Below, piece after piece: positions 31,916 to 41,728 of a DNA stretch of 64,000 nt. The notes beneath the pieces were generated by a model. The model saw only the letters and a program-made list of their open reading frames with translations. It was not told the origin of the DNA and did no database searches. Numbering within the stretch: the first letter of the stretch is position 1; the number at the start of each line of letters is the position of its first letter. The stretch is from Streptomyces canus (GTDB lineage Bacteria > Actinomycetota > Actinomycetes > Streptomycetales > Streptomycetaceae), in assembly GCF_041435015.1 (NCBI RefSeq), contig NZ_CP107989.1, positions 1,116,001 through 1,180,000 of the forward strand, in the 5' to 3' direction. A program made the translations under genes and the position numbers.

Positions 31916-32995
31916 TCAGAAGTTGAACTGGTCGATGTTCTTGGCGGTGAACACGGTCGGCTTGCCGAGGTTGATCACGCCGTCCTTGCCGATGGTGTAC
32001 GTGGTGCCGCCGGCCTTGAAGGTCTCGCCCTCCTTGCCGGTGATCTGGCCGGAGACCAGGGCCACGGCGGTCTGGGCGGCCAGCGCGCCGAGCTTCGCCG
32101 GGTCCCACAGCTCGAAGCCCTCGACGGTGCCGTTCTTGACGTACTTGCGCATGTCGTTGGGGGTGCCGAGGCCGGTCAGCTTGACCTTGCCCTTGTACTT
32201 GGAGCCGGAGAGGTACTGGGCGGCGGCCTTGATGCCGACGGTGGTCGGGGAGATGATCCCCTTCAGGTTCGGGTACTCCTGGAGCAGGCCCTGGGTCTGC
32301 TGGAAGGACTGCTGGGCGTCGTCGTTGCCGTAGGCGACCTTGACGAGCTTGATGTTCTTGTACTTCGGGTCCTTCAGCTCGTCCTTCATGAAGTCGATCC
32401 AGGTGTTCTGGTTCGTCGCCGTCTGCGCGGCGGACAGGATCGCGATCTCGCCCTTGTAGCCGATCTGCTCGGCGAGCAGCTGCACCTCGGTGCGGCCCAG
32501 GTCCTCGGCGGAGGCCTGCGACACGAAGGCGTTGCGGCACTCCGGCTTGGTGTCGGAGTCGTAGGTGACGACCTTGATGTCGTTCGACATGGCCTGCTTG
32601 AGGGCGGTGCACAGGGCGCCCGGGTCCTGCGCGGACACGGCCATCGCGTTCACCTGCTGCTGGGTGAGCGTGTTGACGTAGGAGACCTGCCCGGCGGTGT
32701 CGGTGGCGCTGGACGGACCGACCTCCTTGTACTTCGAGCCCAGCTCCGTCAGGGCCACCTCGCCGCCCTTGTCGGCGGAGGTGAAGTAGGGGTTGTTGAC
32801 CTGCTTGGGCAGGAAGCCGACGGTCAGGCCCTTCTTGGTGGCCGCGTTCGGGTCCGCCTTGGCGGTCGAGGCGGCCGAGGCGCCCTCGTCCTGCACGTCC
32901 TTCTTGGTGGTGCCGCCGCACGCGGTGAGCGCGAGGGCGAGGGAGGTGCCGGCGGCGAGGGCCGCGCAGGAACGGCGGAGCGATGACTTACGCAT
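31916..32995 (-). CDS. rhaS: rhamnose ABC transporter substrate-binding lipoprotein
   Basis: A 359-residue lipoprotein (signal peptide with lipobox LTAC, Cys near residue 26). It has the periplasmic-binding-protein type 1 fold of pentose/rhamnose binders: GLTVGFLPKQVNNPYFTSAD at the N-terminus of the mature protein, and VVTYDSDTKPECRNAFVSQA in the middle. The family close to RhaS of Rhizobium delivers L-rhamnose to the RhaPQT importer. It is co-directional with the permeases and 56 bases downstream of rhaQ. Confidence 0.9.
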   Translation of the reverse strand: MRKSSLRRSCAALAAGTSLALALTACGGTTKKDVQDEGASAASTAKADPNAATKKGLTVGFLPKQVNNPYFTSADKGGEVALTELGSKYKEVGPSSATDTAGQVSYVNTLTQQQVNAMAVSAQDPGALCTALKQAMSNDIKVVTYDSDTKPECRNAFVSQASAEDLGRTEVQLLAEQIGYKGEIAILSAAQTATNQNTWIDFMKDELKDPKYKNIKLVKVAYGNDDAQQSFQQTQGLLQEYPNLKGIISPTTVGIKAAAQYLSGSKYKGKVKLTGLGTPNDMRKYVKNGTVEGFELWDPAKLGALAAQTAVALVSGQITGKEGETFKAGGTTYTIGKDGVINLGKPTVFTAKNIDQFNF

Positions 32996-33051
32996 GACGG
33001 ATTCTTCCTTACGACGGTGAGCGGATACGAGGTTTCCTTGGGCGCCCGGAC

Positions 33052-34062
33052 CTACGCGGCCGGTGTGGGCGCCTTGGACGCCGGTGTCGAGGCGGCTCGG
33101 CGGCCGGCCCTCGCAACCGAGATCTGCCGTGCGACCCGGGGGCCGAGCACGGAGAGGACGAGCAGAACGCCGGTGACGACGATCTGGGACTGGGCGGAGA
33201 CGTCCTGGAGGCTCATCACGTTCTGCAGTGCGCCGAGCAGGAAGACTCCCGCGATCGCACCGCCGAGCGTGCCCTTGCCTCCGTCGAAGTCGATACCGCC
33301 GAGCAGCACCGCGGCGACCACGGAGAGTTCGAGGCCGGTCGCGTTGTCATAGCGGGCGCTGGCGTAGTGCAGTGCCCAGAAGATGCCGGTGAGGGAGGCC
33401 ATCATGCCGGTCACCGTGAACAGGATCAGCTTCTGGCGCTTGACCCGGATGCCCGCGAAACGCGCCGCCTCCTCGCTCGCGCCGGTCGCGAACACCGACC
33501 GCCCGAACGGCGTGGCGTGCAGGACGACCACGGCGATCGCGAGCAGGACGAGGAAGGGCAGGAAGGCCTGAGGGATGAACGTGTCCCCGATACGACCCGC
33601 CGCGAAGTCCAGGTACTGCGTCGGGAAGTCGGTCACCGCGTCGGAGCCGAGCACGATCTGCGCGATGCCCCGGTAGGCGGCGAGGGTGCCGATGGTGACG
33701 GCGAGGGAGGGCAGGCCCAGCCGGGTGACGAGCAGGCCGTTGACCAGCCCGCACACCACTCCGAGGACCAGGCAGATCGGGATGATCACCTCGATCGTCA
33801 GGCCCTGGTTCCACAGGGCGCCCATCACGGCGCCGGACAGACCCGCTGTGGAGGCGACCGAGAGGTCGATCTCGCCGGAGACCACGAGCATGGTCATCGG
33901 CAGGGCGATCAGCGCGATCGGCAGGGTGTTGCCGATCAGGAAGGACAGGTTGAGGGCGTTGCCGAAGCCGTCGACCGTACTGAAGGACAGCAGCAGGACG
34001 ACGATCAGGAGCGCGCCGACGACCGTGTCCCAGCGGACCGCACGCGTCAGGGAGTCAGGCAT
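33052..34062 (-). CDS. rhaQ: rhamnose ABC transporter permease
   Basis: A 336-residue integral membrane protein of the BPD_transp_2 (ribose-type) family with about eight to ten hydrophobic segments. It has the motif GEIDLSVASTAGLSGAV near residue 63 and GGIDFDGGKGTLGGAIAGV near the end. It starts 8 bases inside the end of rhaP, showing translational coupling. Confidence 0.9.
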   Translation of the reverse strand: MPDSLTRAVRWDTVVGALLIVVLLLSFSTVDGFGNALNLSFLIGNTLPIALIALPMTMLVVSGEIDLSVASTAGLSGAVMGALWNQGLTIEVIIPICLVLGVVCGLVNGLLVTRLGLPSLAVTIGTLAAYRGIAQIVLGSDAVTDFPTQYLDFAAGRIGDTFIPQAFLPFLVLLAIAVVVLHATPFGRSVFATGASEEAARFAGIRVKRQKLILFTVTGMMASLTGIFWALHYASARYDNATGLELSVVAAVLLGGIDFDGGKGTLGGAIAGVFLLGALQNVMSLQDVSAQSQIVVTGVLLVLSVLGPRVARQISVARAGRRAASTPASKAPTPAA

Positions 34063-35095
34063 GGCGGGCGTTCCTCTTCTTCAGGGCGGAGGCCACGCGC
34101 AGCGCGACGATCCGGTCGACCGCGATGGCGAGGATGAGCAGGATGCCGTTGATGGCGAGCACCCAGACCGAGCTGACGCCGAGGGCGGGCAGCACACTGT
34201 TGATGGAGGTCAGCAGCAGGGCGCCGAGAGCCGCGCCGTAGACGCTGCCGGAGCCGCCGGTGAAGACGACACCGCCGACCACGACCGCGCTGACGACGGT
34301 CAGTTCGTAGCCGTTGCCGGTGCTCGAGTCGACGTTGCCGAACCGGGCCAGATACATCGCACCGGCGAGACCGGCGAGGCCGCCGCAGAAGGTGTACGCG
34401 GCCAGGATCCGCTTGCGCACCGGGATGCCGGCGAGCCGTGCGGCCTCGGGGTTGGAGCCGAGCGCGTACAGCTCGCGTCCGCTGCCGAAGTGCTTGAGGT
34501 AGTAGGCGGTGGCGACGAGCACCGCCAGCGCGATCAGGGCCAGCCAGGGCACCGCGGAGATGCCGCCGGAGCCGAAGTTCACGAAGCCGTCCGGGAGGTC
34601 GGCCGCCGTGATCTGGCGGGAGCCGACCCAGATGGAGTCGATGCCCCGGATGATGTAGAGCGTGCCGAGGGTGACCACGAGCGCGGGCACCTGGCCGAGG
34701 CTGACGAGGAGGCCGTTGAGCAGGCCGAAGCCGATGCCGAACAGGACCGCGAGCCCGATCGCCACGACGGGGTTCCCGCCGCCCTGGAGATAGGTACCGG
34801 CGGCGAAGGCGCTGATCCCGAGGATGGAGCCGACCGAGAGGTCGACGTTCCTCGTGATGACCACCAGCGACTGTCCGGTGGCGACCAGGACCAGGATCGT
34901 GGCGTTCAGCAGCAGGTCCTTGATGCCCTGCTCGGTGAGGAAGTCGCTGTTCCCGATCTGGGTGACGACGATCATCGCCAGGAAGACGAGCAGGATGGCG
35001 AGCTCGCGCATCTTGAAGACGCGGTCCACGAGTCGGGTGGCACCGGCCTTCGGCACCTCGGCGGGAGGGGCCTGCTGGGGGGTGGTGACCGTCAT
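34055..35095 (-). CDS. rhaP: rhamnose ABC transporter permease
   Basis: A 346-residue membrane protein, same family as the next gene. It has a short polar N-terminus, about nine transmembrane segments, [20 protein letters not shown] near residue 85 and the late [20 protein letters not shown]. It starts within the last bases of rhaT (ATGA overlap) and overlaps rhaQ by 8 bases. The longer open frame upstream overlaps rhaT and is not the start. Confidence 0.9.
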   Translation of the reverse strand: MTVTTPQQAPPAEVPKAGATRLVDRVFKMRELAILLVFLAMIVVTQIGNSDFLTEQGIKDLLLNATILVLVATGQSLVVITRNVDLSVGSILGISAFAAGTYLQGGGNPVVAIGLAVLFGIGFGLLNGLLVSLGQVPALVVTLGTLYIIRGIDSIWVGSRQITAADLPDGFVNFGSGGISAVPWLALIALAVLVATAYYLKHFGSGRELYALGSNPEAARLAGIPVRKRILAAYTFCGGLAGLAGAMYLARFGNVDSSTGNGYELTVVSAVVVGGVVFTGGSGSVYGAALGALLLTSINSVLPALGVSSVWVLAINGILLILAIAVDRIVALRVASALKKRNARHA

Positions 35096-36609
35096 GCGGC
35101 GGCCCTCCCGGTGGCTGCGGCCATCACGGTTTCCTCGGTGGCGTCGGAGCGCGGGATCTCGGCGGTGAGGCGGCCCTCGTGCATCACGAGCACGCGGTCG
35201 GCCATGCCGAGGATCTCGGGCAGGTCGGAGGAGATCATCAGGATGGCCACCCCGTCGGCGGCCAGCTCGCTGAGCAGCCGGTGCACCTCGGCCTTGGTGC
35301 CGACGTCGATGCCGCGGGTCGGCTCGTCGACGATGAGCACCTTGGGGCCGGTGGCCAGCCACTTCGCGAGGACGACCTTCTGCTGGTTGCCGCCCGACAG
35401 GGTGTTGACGGTGTCGGCGATCCGGGCGTACTTCACCTGGAGCTTGACGGCCCAGTCGAGCGAACGGCTGCGTTCGGCACCGCGGTCCATGAGGCCCGCC
35501 TTGACGGTCGTACGGAGTCCGGTGAGGCCGATGTTGCGCTCGATGGACATGTCCATCACGAGGCCCTGGGCGCGCCGGTCCTCGGGGACCAGGGCGAGTC
35601 CTGCGGCCATCGCGGTGGACGGGGCGCCGTTGACCAGGGCCCTGCCGTCCACGGAGACCTCTCCTGCGTCCCAGCGGTCGATGCCGAACACGGCTCGCGC
35701 GACCTCGGTACGGCCCGCTCCGACGAGCCCCGCGAGGCCGACGATCTCGCCCTGCCTGACCTCGAAGGAGACGTCGGTGAAGACGCCCTCCCGGGTGAGC
35801 CGGCGCACCGTGAGCGCGACCTCGCCGGGGCGTACGTCCTGCTTGGGGTACAGCTCGTCGAGGTCGCGGCCGACCATGCGGCGGACCAGGTCGTCCTCGG
35901 TCATGCCCTCGATCGGCTCGCTGGCGATCCAGGCGCCGTCGCGCAGGGTGGTGACCCGCTGGCAGATCTGGAAGATCTCCTCCATGCGGTGCGAGATGAA
36001 CAGGACGGCGGCGCCCTGCTCGCGCAGCGCCTTGACGACGCCGAAGAGTCGGGCCACCTCGCTGCCGGTGAGGGCGGCGGTCGGCTCGTCCATGATCAGG
36101 ACCCGGGCCTCGAAGGACAGCGCCTTGGCGATCTCGACGATCTGCTGGTCGGCGATGGACAGGCCGCGCGCCGGGCGGTCGGGGTCGAGCTCGACCCCGA
36201 GACGCTGCATCAGCGCCAGGGTCGCGGCGTGCGTGGCCTTGTGGTCGATCCGGCCGAGGGCGCGCCGGGGCTGGCGGCCCATGAAGATGTTCTCGGCGAT
36301 CGACAGGTCGGGGAAGAGCGTGGGCTCCTGGTAGATCACGGCGATACCGGCGTCGCGGGCGTCACCGGGACCGTGGAAGAGGACCGGTTCGCCGTCGAGC
36401 ACGACCTGGCCGGTGTCCGGCCGGTGCACTCCCGCGAGGGTCTTGATGAGGGTCGACTTGCCCGCGCCGTTCTCGCCGGCGAGGGCGTGTACCTCCCCGG
36501 GAAACAGCTCCAGGGAGACGTCCCGCAGGGCGCGAACCGCGCCGAAGGACTTCGAAATGTCCCTGAGCGCGAGAACCGGGGCCGGACCCGTGGTGGACGG
36601 GTGGGTCAT
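35092..36609 (-). CDS. rhaT: rhamnose ABC transporter ATP-binding protein (tandem ATPase)
   Basis: A 505-residue protein with two ABC cassettes. The first has a complete Walker A ([16 protein letters not shown] near residue 42) and Walker B ([11 protein letters not shown]). The second has a degenerate P-loop ([16 protein letters not shown]) but a full signature [15 protein letters not shown] and [12 protein letters not shown], the normal layout for ribose/rhamnose-type sugar importers. It is the first gene of the leftward operon; its promoter and operator lie 45-100 bases upstream. Confidence 0.92.
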   Translation of the reverse strand: MTHPSTTGPAPVLALRDISKSFGAVRALRDVSLELFPGEVHALAGENGAGKSTLIKTLAGVHRPDTGQVVLDGEPVLFHGPGDARDAGIAVIYQEPTLFPDLSIAENIFMGRQPRRALGRIDHKATHAATLALMQRLGVELDPDRPARGLSIADQQIVEIAKALSFEARVLIMDEPTAALTGSEVARLFGVVKALREQGAAVLFISHRMEEIFQICQRVTTLRDGAWIASEPIEGMTEDDLVRRMVGRDLDELYPKQDVRPGEVALTVRRLTREGVFTDVSFEVRQGEIVGLAGLVGAGRTEVARAVFGIDRWDAGEVSVDGRALVNGAPSTAMAAGLALVPEDRRAQGLVMDMSIERNIGLTGLRTTVKAGLMDRGAERSRSLDWAVKLQVKYARIADTVNTLSGGNQQKVVLAKWLATGPKVLIVDEPTRGIDVGTKAEVHRLLSELAADGVAILMISSDLPEILGMADRVLVMHEGRLTAEIPRSDATEETVMAAATGRAAA

Positions 36610-36654
36610 TGGGGGCTCCTCGACGACGCCGGCGGGACGACCCTCTCGGCGTCG

Positions 36655-36666
36655 TGAAAGGTTTCA
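36655..36666. promoter_or_regulatory. LacI-type operator of the rhaT operon
   Basis: TGAAAGGTTTCA: perfect 5-base arms (TGAAA/TTTCA) around two bases. It lies just downstream of the predicted leftward promoter and overlaps its expected transcript start region. It shares arms with the palindrome at 36821. Confidence 0.6.
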
Positions 36667-36680
36667 ACTTGGTTGCCGGG

Positions 36681-36710
36681 ACGTTAGGCATGGAGCGCAT
36701 GTCGCGTCAA
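36681..36710 (-). promoter_or_regulatory. predicted promoter for rhaTPQSM operon
   Basis: On the minus strand TTGACG (36710-36705) and TAACGT (36686-36681) are separated by 18 bases, a good match to the housekeeping sigma consensus. Transcription would start near 36675. Confidence 0.5.
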
Positions 36711-36720
36711 TGGGTTCGTG

Positions 36721-36735
36721 TCGAAAATGTTTCGA
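36721..36735. promoter_or_regulatory. central palindrome in the rha divergent region
   Basis: TCGAAAATGTTTCGA: perfect 6-base arms with a 3-base spacer. It sits about 55-65 bases from each predicted promoter start and shares the GAAA/TTTC core with the two flanking operators, so it may be an auxiliary site for the same LacI regulator or a catabolite-control site. Confidence 0.5.
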
Positions 36736-36784
36736 TGGACTCAGGTCACGGCAGGGTCACGGGCAACAGCCTTGGCCGCAGGGG

Positions 36785-36813
36785 TTGACACCCCTTCGAG
36801 GTCGCCATACTTT
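36785..36813 (+). promoter_or_regulatory. predicted promoter for rhaI operon
   Basis: TTGACA (36785-36790), 17-base spacer, TACTTT (36808-36813). The predicted start is near 36820, directly at the operator 36821-36832. Confidence 0.6.
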
Positions 36814-36820
36814 CGCGTCT

Positions 36821-36832
36821 TGAATCGTTTCA
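36821..36832. promoter_or_regulatory. LacI-type operator of the rhaI operon
   Basis: TGAATCGTTTCA: TGAA/TTCA arms around four bases, overlapping the predicted transcript start of rhaI. It is a variant of the site at 36655-36666. Confidence 0.5.
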
Positions 36833-36883
36833 CAGTGAAGCTGTTCGCAAGCCCTTCGGACCCGACGTCACAGGAGCCCTCAA

Positions 36884-38044
36884 GTGACCGAGCTCGCCGC
36901 GGTGAAGGCCGCGCTCAAGACCCAGGCAGTCGAGACGCCGTCGTGGGCGTACGGGAACTCCGGAACCCGCTTCAAGGTCTTCGCCCAGCAGGGGGTACCG
37001 CGTACTCCGCAGGAGAAGCTGGAGGACGCGGCGCAGGTGCACGCGTTCACCGGGGTGGCCCCGACCGTCGCCCTGCACATCCCCTGGGACAAGGTCGAGG
37101 ACTACGCCGCACTGGCGAAGTTCGCCGAGGAGCGGGGCGTGCAGCTGGGCGCCATCAACTCCAACACGTTCCAGGACGACGACTACAAGCTGGGCAGCAT
37201 CTGCCATCCGGACGCCTCCGTGCGGCGGAAGGCTCTCGATCATCTGCTGGAGTGCGTCGACATCATGGACGCGACCGGGTCCCACGACCTGAAGCTCTGG
37301 TTCGCCGACGGCACGAACTATCCCGGTCAGGATGATCTGCGGGCTCGGCAGGACCGGCTGTCCGAGGGCCTCTCCGAGGTGTACGACCGTCTGGGCGAGG
37401 GGCAGCGGATGCTGCTCGAGTACAAGTTCTTCGAGCCGGCCTTCTACTCGACGGACGTGCCGGACTGGGGGACGGCGTACGCGCACTGTCTGAAGCTCGG
37501 CCCCAAGGCGCAGGTCGTCGTCGACACCGGCCACCACGCTCCCGGCACCAACATCGAGTTCATCGTCGCCACACTGCTGCGGGAAGGGAAGCTCGGCGGG
37601 TTCGACTTCAACTCACGGTTCTACGCCGACGACGACCTCATGGTGGGGGCGGCCGATCCGTTCCAGCTGTTCCGGATCATGTACGAGGTCATCCGTGGTG
37701 GCGGGTACACGCCCGACGTCGCCTTCATGCTCGACCAGTGCCACAACATCGAGGCGAAGATCCCGGCGATCATCCGGTCGGTGATGAACGTCCAGGAAGC
37801 GACCGCCAAGGCACTCCTGGTCGACCGGGACGCTCTTGCCGTGGCTCAGCGCGAGGGTGATGTTCTGGAGGCGAACGCGGTGCTGATGGACGCGTACAAC
37901 ACCGACGTGCGGCCGCTTCTTGCCGAGGTGCGCGAAGAGATGGGGTTGGACGCCAATCCGATTGCTGCGTACAAGCGGTCCGGGTGGGCCGAGAAGATCG
38001 TGGCCGAGCGGGTTGGTGGGGAACAGGCTGGTTGGGGGGCGTGA
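36884..38044 (+). CDS. rhaI: L-rhamnose isomerase (RhaI type)
   Basis: A 386-residue TIM-barrel isomerase of the Pseudomonas stutzeri RhaI type, distinct from E. coli RhaA. Landmarks are [68 protein letters not shown] (metal-ligand strand) and [20 protein letters not shown]. It converts L-rhamnose to L-rhamnulose. The start is the GTG or ATG-equivalent at 36884, after an 80-base leader carrying the promoter and operator. It is first in the rightward catabolic operon. Confidence 0.93.
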   Translation: MTELAAVKAALKTQAVETPSWAYGNSGTRFKVFAQQGVPRTPQEKLEDAAQVHAFTGVAPTVALHIPWDKVEDYAALAKFAEERGVQLGAINSNTFQDDDYKLGSICHPDASVRRKALDHLLECVDIMDATGSHDLKLWFADGTNYPGQDDLRARQDRLSEGLSEVYDRLGEGQRMLLEYKFFEPAFYSTDVPDWGTAYAHCLKLGPKAQVVVDTGHHAPGTNIEFIVATLLREGKLGGFDFNSRFYADDDLMVGAADPFQLFRIMYEVIRGGGYTPDVAFMLDQCHNIEAKIPAIIRSVMNVQEATAKALLVDRDALAVAQREGDVLEANAVLMDAYNTDVRPLLAEVREEMGLDANPIAAYKRSGWAEKIVAERVGGEQAGWGA

Positions 38045-38070
38045 GCGTCTGCCGGGATCTGTGTCGTTGC

Positions 38071-38140
38071 GGGGTGCGGGCCGTATGTGGCTGGTCGCGC
38101 CCGCGCGGCGGAGCCGCACATTGATACAGCCCCGCGCCCC
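38071..38140. repeat. Streptomyces dispersed intergenic repeat with stem-loop
   Basis: ggggtgcggg (38071-38080) pairs with cccgcgcccc (38131-38140) with one mismatch. Inside it a smaller perfect hairpin GCGGC-GGA-GCCGC lies at 38105-38117, together with the TGTGGCTGGTCGCGC stretch that I recognise from many Streptomyces intergenic regions. It may attenuate or stabilise transcripts between rhaI and rhaD. Confidence 0.6.
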
Positions 38141-38184
38141 CAGGTAGGAACACTCCCCCCTCTTTCAAGAAGGACTGAACGTTC

Positions 38185-40224
38185 ATGGCAATCCACCCAG
38201 AAGCCGCTGCCCTCCTCGCCCGGTCCCGTCGGCTTGGCTCTGATCCCCGTAACACCAACTACGCCGGCGGCAACGCGTCCGCCAAGGGCACCGACACCGA
38301 CCCCGTCACCGGTGGTGATGTCGAGCTGATGTGGGTCAAGGGGTCCGGGGGTGACCTCGGGACGCTCACCGAAGGTGGGCTCGCCGTGCTGCGGCTCGAC
38401 CGGATGCGGGCGCTCGTCGACGTGTACCCGGGTGTCGAGCGCGAGGACGAGATGGTCGCCGCGTTCGACTACTGCCTGCACGGCAAGGGCGGAGCGGCTC
38501 CGTCCATCGACACCGCCATGCACGGGCTGGTCGAGGCCGCCCATGTCGATCATCTGCACCCGGACTCCGGTATCGCGCTGGCCTGTGCCGCCGACGGGGA
38601 GAAGCTGACCGCCGAGTGTTTCGGCGACACCGTCGCCTGGGTGCCGTGGCGGCGCCCCGGGTTCCAGCTGGGGCTGGACATCGCCGCCATCAAGGCCGCC
38701 AACCCACAGGCGATCGGTGTCGTCCTCGGCGGGCACGGGATCACCGCCTGGGGTGACACCGCCGAGGAGTGCGAGCGGAACTCGCTGCACATCATCCGGA
38801 CCGCCGAGACGTTCCTGGAGGAGCGCGGCAAGGCCGAGCCCTTCGGGCACGTCATCGAGGGCTACGGCGCCCTTCCCGAGGCCGACCGGCGGGAGCGGGC
38901 GGCCGCCCTCGCGCCGTACGTCCGCGCCGTCGCCTCCCAGGACAAGCCGCAGGTCGGGCACTTCAACGACTCCGAGGCCGTCCTGGAGTTCCTGGCCCGC
39001 GCCGAGCACCCCCGGCTCGCCGCGCTCGGGACCTCCTGCCCCGATCACTTCCTGCGGACCAAGGTGCGGCCGCTCGTCCTGGACCTGCCGCCGACGGCTC
39101 CGGTGGAGGAGGCCATCGCGCGGCTCGACGTCCTGCACGCCGAGTACCGCGAGGAGTACGCCGCCTACTACCAGCGGCACGCGCTGCCCGACTCCCCCGC
39201 CATGCGCGGAGCCGACCCGGCGATCGTGCTCGTCCCGGGTGTCGGCATGTTCTCCTTCGGCAAGGACAAGCAGACCGCCCGGGTCGCGGGTGAGTTCTAC
39301 GTCAACGCGATCAACGTGATGCGGGGCGCCGAGGCCGTCTCGGCGTACGCGCCCATCGAGGAGTCCGAGAAGTTCCGCATCGAGTACTGGGCCCTCGAGG
39401 AGGCCAAGCTCCAGCGGATGCCGAAACCCAAGCCGCTCGCGACCCGCGTGGCGCTGGTGACCGGCGCCGGCAGCGGCATCGGGAAGGCCATCGCGCAGCG
39501 CCTGGTCGCCGAGGGGGCGTGTGTCGTCGTCGCGGACCTCAACGCAGAGAACGCCTCCGCCGTCGCCGAGGAGCTCGGCGGGCCCGACAAGGCCGTCGCC
39601 GTGACCGTCGACGTCACGTCCGAGGAACAGATCGCCGAGTCCTTCCGCGCCGCGGTTCTGGCCTTCGGCGGGGTGGACCTCGTCGTGAACAACGCGGGCA
39701 TCTCCATCTCCAAGCCGCTCCTGGAGACCTCCGCCAAGGACTGGGACCTCCAGCACGACATCATGGCGCGCGGTTCCTTCCTGGTGTCGCGGGAGGCGGC
39801 CCGGGTGATGATCGCGCAGAAGCTCGGCGGCGACATCGTCTACATCGCCTCCAAGAACGCCGTCTTCGCCGGGCCCAACAACATCGCCTACTCCGCCACC
39901 AAGGCCGACCAGGCCCACCAGGTGCGGCTGCTGGCCGCCGAGCTGGGCGAGCACGGCGTCCGCGTCAACGGTGTCAACCCGGACGGCGTGGTGCGCGGGT
40001 CCGGGATCTTCGCCGGGGGCTGGGGTGCCAAGCGCGCGGCCGTGTACGGCGTGGAGGAGGAGAAGCTGGGCGAGTTCTACGCGCAGCGGACCATCCTCAA
40101 GCGCGAGGTGCTCCCCGAGCACGTGGCCAACGCCGTGTTCGCGCTGACCGGCGGGGAGCTGACGCACACCACCGGGCTGCACGTCCCGGTCGACGCCGGC
40201 GTCGCGGCCGCCTTCCTGCGATGA
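38185..40224 (+). CDS. rhaD: bifunctional rhamnulose-1-phosphate aldolase / lactaldehyde dehydrogenase (RhaEW type)
   Basis: A 679-residue fusion. Residues about 15-400 are a class II aldolase/adducin domain (NYAGGNASAK, VKGSGGDLGTL, DHLHPDSGIA and VLGGHGITAWGD, giving the zinc His residues). Residues about 425-679 are a short-chain dehydrogenase (TGAGSGIGKAIAQRL, NNAGIS, YSATKAD with catalytic Tyr and Lys). Known relatives split L-rhamnulose 1-phosphate into dihydroxyacetone phosphate and L-lactaldehyde and oxidise the latter to L-lactate. The ATG overlaps nothing; AGAAGGA lies 10 bases upstream. The stop overlaps the rhaB start (ATGA). Confidence 0.92.
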   Translation: MAIHPEAAALLARSRRLGSDPRNTNYAGGNASAKGTDTDPVTGGDVELMWVKGSGGDLGTLTEGGLAVLRLDRMRALVDVYPGVEREDEMVAAFDYCLHGKGGAAPSIDTAMHGLVEAAHVDHLHPDSGIALACAADGEKLTAECFGDTVAWVPWRRPGFQLGLDIAAIKAANPQAIGVVLGGHGITAWGDTAEECERNSLHIIRTAETFLEERGKAEPFGHVIEGYGALPEADRRERAAALAPYVRAVASQDKPQVGHFNDSEAVLEFLARAEHPRLAALGTSCPDHFLRTKVRPLVLDLPPTAPVEEAIARLDVLHAEYREEYAAYYQRHALPDSPAMRGADPAIVLVPGVGMFSFGKDKQTARVAGEFYVNAINVMRGAEAVSAYAPIEESEKFRIEYWALEEAKLQRMPKPKPLATRVALVTGAGSGIGKAIAQRLVAEGACVVVADLNAENASAVAEELGGPDKAVAVTVDVTSEEQIAESFRAAVLAFGGVDLVVNNAGISISKPLLETSAKDWDLQHDIMARGSFLVSREAARVMIAQKLGGDIVYIASKNAVFAGPNNIAYSATKADQAHQVRLLAAELGEHGVRVNGVNPDGVVRGSGIFAGGWGAKRAAVYGVEEEKLGEFYAQRTILKREVLPEHVANAVFALTGGELTHTTGLHVPVDAGVAAAFLR

Positions 40225-41657
40225 GCGCGTCCGTGAAGTCGTACGCCGCGGTCGACCTCGGCGCGTCCAGCGGACGTGTCATGGTCGGCCGCGTCGGCCC
40301 CGACAGCCTGGAGCTGTCCGAGGCACACCGGTTCGTGAACCGTCCGGTCCGGGTCCCGGAAGGCCTGCGCTGGGACATCCTCTCGCTGTACGGCGGTGTC
40401 CTGGACGGGCTCAGGGCCGCCGGGCAGGTCGACTCCGTCGGCATCGACAGCTGGGCCGTGGACTACGGGCTGCTGGACGCCGACGGGGCGCTGCTCGGCA
40501 ATCCGGTGCACTACCGGGACTCCCGTACCGAAGGCATCGCGCAGAAGGTGTGGGCGACCGTGCCCGCGCCGGAGCTCTATGCGGCGACCGGGCTCCAGTA
40601 CGCGCCGTTCAACACGCTGTACCAGCTCGTGGCGGACCGACTCGTGGGCGCGCAGCGACTGTTGCTCATTCCCGACCTGCTCACCTACTGGCTGACCGGC
40701 GAGCAGGGCACCGAGCTGACCAACGCCTCGACCACCCAGCTGATCGATCCCCGGACGCGGGCGTGGTCGTACGAGATCGCCGAGCGGCTCGGGATCGACC
40801 TGGAGCTGTTCGCGCCGCTGCGACAGCCGGGTGATCCGGCCGGACTGCTGCGGCCCGAGGTGCTGGAGGAGACCGGGCTCCGCGGGCCCGTGCCCGTGAC
40901 GGCCGTCGGATCGCACGACACCGCCTCCGCGGTGGCCGCCGTGCCCGCGTCCGGCGAGCGGTTCGCCTACATCTGCACCGGCACCTGGTCTCTCGCGGGC
41001 CTTGAGCTCGACGCTCCGGTGCTGACCGAGGAGAGCCGGGCCGCCAACTTCACCAACGAGCTGGGGCTCGACGGCACGGTCCGGTATCTGCGGAACATCA
41101 TGGGGCTGTGGCTGCTCCAGGAGTGCGTACGGGCCTGGGGCGACCCGGACCTGGGTGAACTGCTGCCGGCCGCGGCGAAGGTGCCGGCACTGCGGTCGGT
41201 GGTGGACGCCGGGGACGCGATGTTCCTCGCGCCGGGCCGGATGCCGGAGCGGATCGCCGAGGCGTGCCGTGCTTCGGGGCAGCCGGTACCCGTCTCCCCC
41301 GCCGAGATCACGCGGTGCATCCTCGACTCCCTCGCACTGGCCCACCGCAAGGCCGTCGACGAGGCGCAGCGGCTGGCCGGCCACCCTGTCGACGTCGTGC
41401 ACGTCGTCGGGGGCGGTACCCGCAACGCCCTGCTGTGCCAGCTGACCGCCGACGCCTGCGGGCTGCCGGTGGTGGCGGGGCCGACCGAGGCGGCCGCGCT
41501 CGGCAACGTCCTGGTCCAGGCGCGGGCCCACGGCCTCGTGAGTGACCTCGCGGGCGGGCGCGAGCTGCTGACCCGGACCCAGCCGCTCACCCGGTACGAG
41601 CCGCAGGGCGACTCCGCGCGCTGGCGCGAGGCGCAGGCCCGGCTCGCCGGGCACTGA
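40221..41657 (+). CDS. rhaB: rhamnulokinase
   Basis: A 478-residue FGGY-family sugar kinase: YAAVDLGASSGRVMVG (phosphate-binding), SVGIDSWAVDYGLLD, GSHDTASAVAAVPA, CTGTWSLAGLEL and VVHVVGGGTRNALLCQLTAD in the C-terminal ATPase lobe. This is the set typical of RhaB, which makes L-rhamnulose 1-phosphate. Translation is coupled to rhaD by a 4-base overlap. The reaction precedes that of RhaD although the gene follows it. Confidence 0.93.
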   Translation: MSASVKSYAAVDLGASSGRVMVGRVGPDSLELSEAHRFVNRPVRVPEGLRWDILSLYGGVLDGLRAAGQVDSVGIDSWAVDYGLLDADGALLGNPVHYRDSRTEGIAQKVWATVPAPELYAATGLQYAPFNTLYQLVADRLVGAQRLLLIPDLLTYWLTGEQGTELTNASTTQLIDPRTRAWSYEIAERLGIDLELFAPLRQPGDPAGLLRPEVLEETGLRGPVPVTAVGSHDTASAVAAVPASGERFAYICTGTWSLAGLELDAPVLTEESRAANFTNELGLDGTVRYLRNIMGLWLLQECVRAWGDPDLGELLPAAAKVPALRSVVDAGDAMFLAPGRMPERIAEACRASGQPVPVSPAEITRCILDSLALAHRKAVDEAQRLAGHPVDVVHVVGGGTRNALLCQLTADACGLPVVAGPTEAAALGNVLVQARAHGLVSDLAGGRELLTRTQPLTRYEPQGDSARWREAQARLAGH

Positions 41658-41728
41658 CCGGGGTCTCCCCTCGACTTGCACGCCGGACTACGCTTCACTC
41701 ATCCGATGATCGACCACAAGGAGCCGCG

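Noticed and set aside
33686..36334. 882-codon forward open frame over the rhamnose permease and ATPase genes
   Set aside because: Antisense shadow of rhaP/rhaT; no domain and no ribosome site.
41660..41728. LutR/GntR operator between rhaB and lutA (tcatc-c-gatga)
   Set aside because: The palindrome is only 5+5 bases and does not match a known LutR or LldR consensus; too weak to annotate.
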